The notes under the pieces were generated by a model, which saw only the letters and a program-made list of their open reading frames with translations, had not been told where the DNA came from and made no database searches. Positions 62,865 to 64,000 of a DNA stretch of 64,000 nucleotides are shown piece after piece (the first letter of the stretch is position 1; the number at the start of each line of letters is the position of its first letter). The DNA comes from Microbacterium saperdae (GTDB lineage: Bacteria; Actinomycetota; Actinomycetes; Actinomycetales; Microbacteriaceae): the NCBI RefSeq assembly GCF_006716345.1, contig NZ_VFOX01000001.1:1364001-1428000 (forward strand). Direction: 5' to 3'. The position numbers were made by a program, and so were the translations under genes.

Positions 62865-63527
62865 TTGTCACGACGTCGTCCCCTTCGTCGGTCGGCGGCC
62901 GGTGCGATCGTTGCGGTTCTCGCAGCGATCGTCCTGGCCGCCGATCAGTTTGTGAAGTACCTCACGATCACGAACCTGCCGTTGCAGGAGCCCGTGCCCG
63001 TGCTCGGAGAGTTCCTCCAGCTGTACTACGTGCGAAACCCCGGAGCGGCTTTCTCGCTCGGCTCCGAGGTGACGTGGATCTTCACCATCGCCTTGTCGGT
63101 GGTGGCGGCCGTGATCATCTGGAAGGCGTTCGGGTTGCGTTCGCGCCTCTGGGCCGTCGTACTCGGCTGCCTGCTGGGCGGCGTGCTCGGCAACCTCGGT
63201 GATCGGCTGTTCCGCGAACCCGGGTTCCCGGTCGGCCACGTCGTCGACATGATCTCGATGCCCTGGATGATGCCGGCGATCTTCAACGTCGCTGACGTGT
63301 TCATCGTCACCGGCATGATCTCGGTCGCTCTCCTGGTGGTCTTCGGCTTGCGTTTCGACGGTTCGCGCGAGCGCGATCACGTCGCGGTCGAGACCGAGGA
63401 GGAAGCGGAGGCGGTTGCGATCGCCGACGCCGAGAAGGCTCGTGTGGATGACGTGGACGGGTCGTCACCCGAACATGGGGCCGACGTGACCTCCGAAGGC
63501 AGCGCACCGGCCGCAGAGGGACGCTGA
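62865..63527 (+). CDS. lspA: Prolipoprotein signal peptidase (signal peptidase II)
   Basis: A 220-residue protein with four membrane helices. Catalytic Asp residues sit in GGVLGNLGDRLFREPGFP and FNVADVFIVTG. It cleaves lipoprotein signal peptides after lipid attachment. The TTG at 62865 is a rare start 10 bp after wag31; no strong ribosome site is seen. An acidic, disordered tail follows the last helix. Confidence 0.92.
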   Translation: MSRRRPLRRSAAGAIVAVLAAIVLAADQFVKYLTITNLPLQEPVPVLGEFLQLYYVRNPGAAFSLGSEVTWIFTIALSVVAAVIIWKAFGLRSRLWAVVLGCLLGGVLGNLGDRLFREPGFPVGHVVDMISMPWMMPAIFNVADVFIVTGMISVALLVVFGLRFDGSRERDHVAVETEEEAEAVAIADAEKARVDDVDGSSPEHGADVTSEGSAPAAEGR

Positions 63528-63530
63528 CGC

Positions 63531-64000
63531 GTGGAATCGCGGTCTCTTCCCGTGCCTGACGGGCTGGAAGGCGCACGCGTCGATGCCGCCCTGGCCAAGA
63601 TGCTGGGCTTCTCACGCACGTTCGCCGCCGACGTCGCGGCCGCCGGAGGCGTGCGTCTGGATGGCGTGACTCTCGACAAGTCCGACCGCCTGCGCGGTGG
63701 CGCCTGGCTCGAGGTCGAGTGGGCTCCCAAAGAGGGGCCGAAGATCGTCCCCATCGCGGTGCCGGAACTCGGCATCGTGTACGACGACGATGACATCGTG
63801 GTCGTGGACAAGCCCACCGGAGTCGCCGCTCACCCCTCGCTCGGATGGGAGGGGCCGACCGTGGTCGGCGCTCTCGCAGCTGCAGGTTTCCGTGTGGCCA
63901 CCACGGGCGCTCCGGAACGGCAGGGCGTCGTGCACCGGCTGGATGTCGGCACCAGCGGCCTGATGGTCGTCGCCAAGTCCGAACAGGCGTATACGGCGCT
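63531..64000 (+). CDS. RluD-type rRNA pseudouridine synthase, cut by the window edge
   Basis: The GTG at 63531 opens a frame that runs past the end; 156 residues are visible. They show an S4-like N-terminus ([20 protein letters not shown]) and the catalytic motif [19 protein letters not shown]. It modifies 23S rRNA uridines. It follows lspA by 3 bp, the usual lspA-rluD order. Confidence 0.93.
   Translation, partial: MESRSLPVPDGLEGARVDAALAKMLGFSRTFAADVAAAGGVRLDGVTLDKSDRLRGGAWLEVEWAPKEGPKIVPIAVPELGIVYDDDDIVVVDKPTGVAAHPSLGWEGPTVVGALAAAGFRVATTGAPERQGVVHRLDVGTSGLMVVAKSEQAYTA

Overview
The window is a high-GC chromosomal segment from an actinobacterium, most likely a Microbacterium or close relative (Microbacteriaceae). 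This is inferred from base composition, gene content, the frequent GTG/TTG starts and TAGnnT-type -10 elements, and a division cluster containing sepF, a YggT-family gene and wag31/divIVA but no ftsA. No rRNA, tRNA, insertion sequence, prophage or CRISPR array was seen. Function calls come from motifs and family knowledge read by eye; no database search was possible.

Layout. 1-4.3 kb: an accessory-looking stretch with a leucine-rich-repeat protein running off the left edge, three unrecognised genes, and the decayed 3' end of a phosphotriesterase-family gene. 4.3-8.2 kb: a FUSC membrane protein, a TetR/EamA divergent pair sharing one operator, and a DUF3494 (ice-binding-like) surface protein. 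8.4-12.4 kb: a three-gene 2-oxoacid dehydrogenase operon (E2, E1beta, E1alpha) with a divergent TetR. 12.5-15.5 kb: a HelD/HelR-type helicase preceded by a rifamycin-associated-element-like palindrome. 15.5-21.3 kb: the imuA'-imuB-dnaE2 mutagenesis cassette under a LexA box. 21.5-22.8 kb: a prepilin peptidase, a small protein and a CYTH protein. 22.9-25.9 kb: a type III polyketide synthase, methyltransferase and FAD monooxygenase operon. 26-30.9 kb: lpd, a CopC-like protein, a garA-ftsR-merR group and a ParA-like ATPase. 30.9-36.9 kb: pyruvate carboxylase, a repeat-bearing EspI-like MinD/ParA ATPase and peptide deformylase.

37-64 kb is the conserved actinobacterial block, collinear in part with the M. 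tuberculosis fadD15-plsC-aroG-pknL-Rv2175c-idsA2-mraZ...wag31 region. It carries an acyl-CoA ligase, acyltransferase, class II DAHP synthase, PASTA kinase PknL, a LysM hydrolase, the Rv2175c-type DNA-binding protein, a prenyl synthase and DUF3040. The dcw cluster follows: mraZ-rsmH-ftsL-ftsI-murF-mraY-murD-ftsW-murG-murC-ftsQ-ftsZ-yggS-sepF-yggT-wag31-lspA-rluD, the last gene cut by the right edge. murE is missing from its usual place between ftsI and murF.

How the parts work together. The right half makes the peptidoglycan precursor (MurF, MraY, MurD, MurG, MurC), polymerises and crosslinks it at the septum (FtsW, FtsI), and positions the machinery (FtsZ, SepF, Wag31, FtsQ, FtsL). PknL and the FtsR regulator may control this output. 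Lpd is the E3 subunit that the 8.4-11.7 kb dehydrogenase would need. GarA and pyruvate carboxylase sit at TCA-cycle control points. Regulatory DNA is unusually readable here: two opposed MraZ-box arrays, a LexA box, a RAE-like site, TetR operators, and many -10 boxes ending 6-8 nt before a start codon, which implies widespread leaderless mRNAs.
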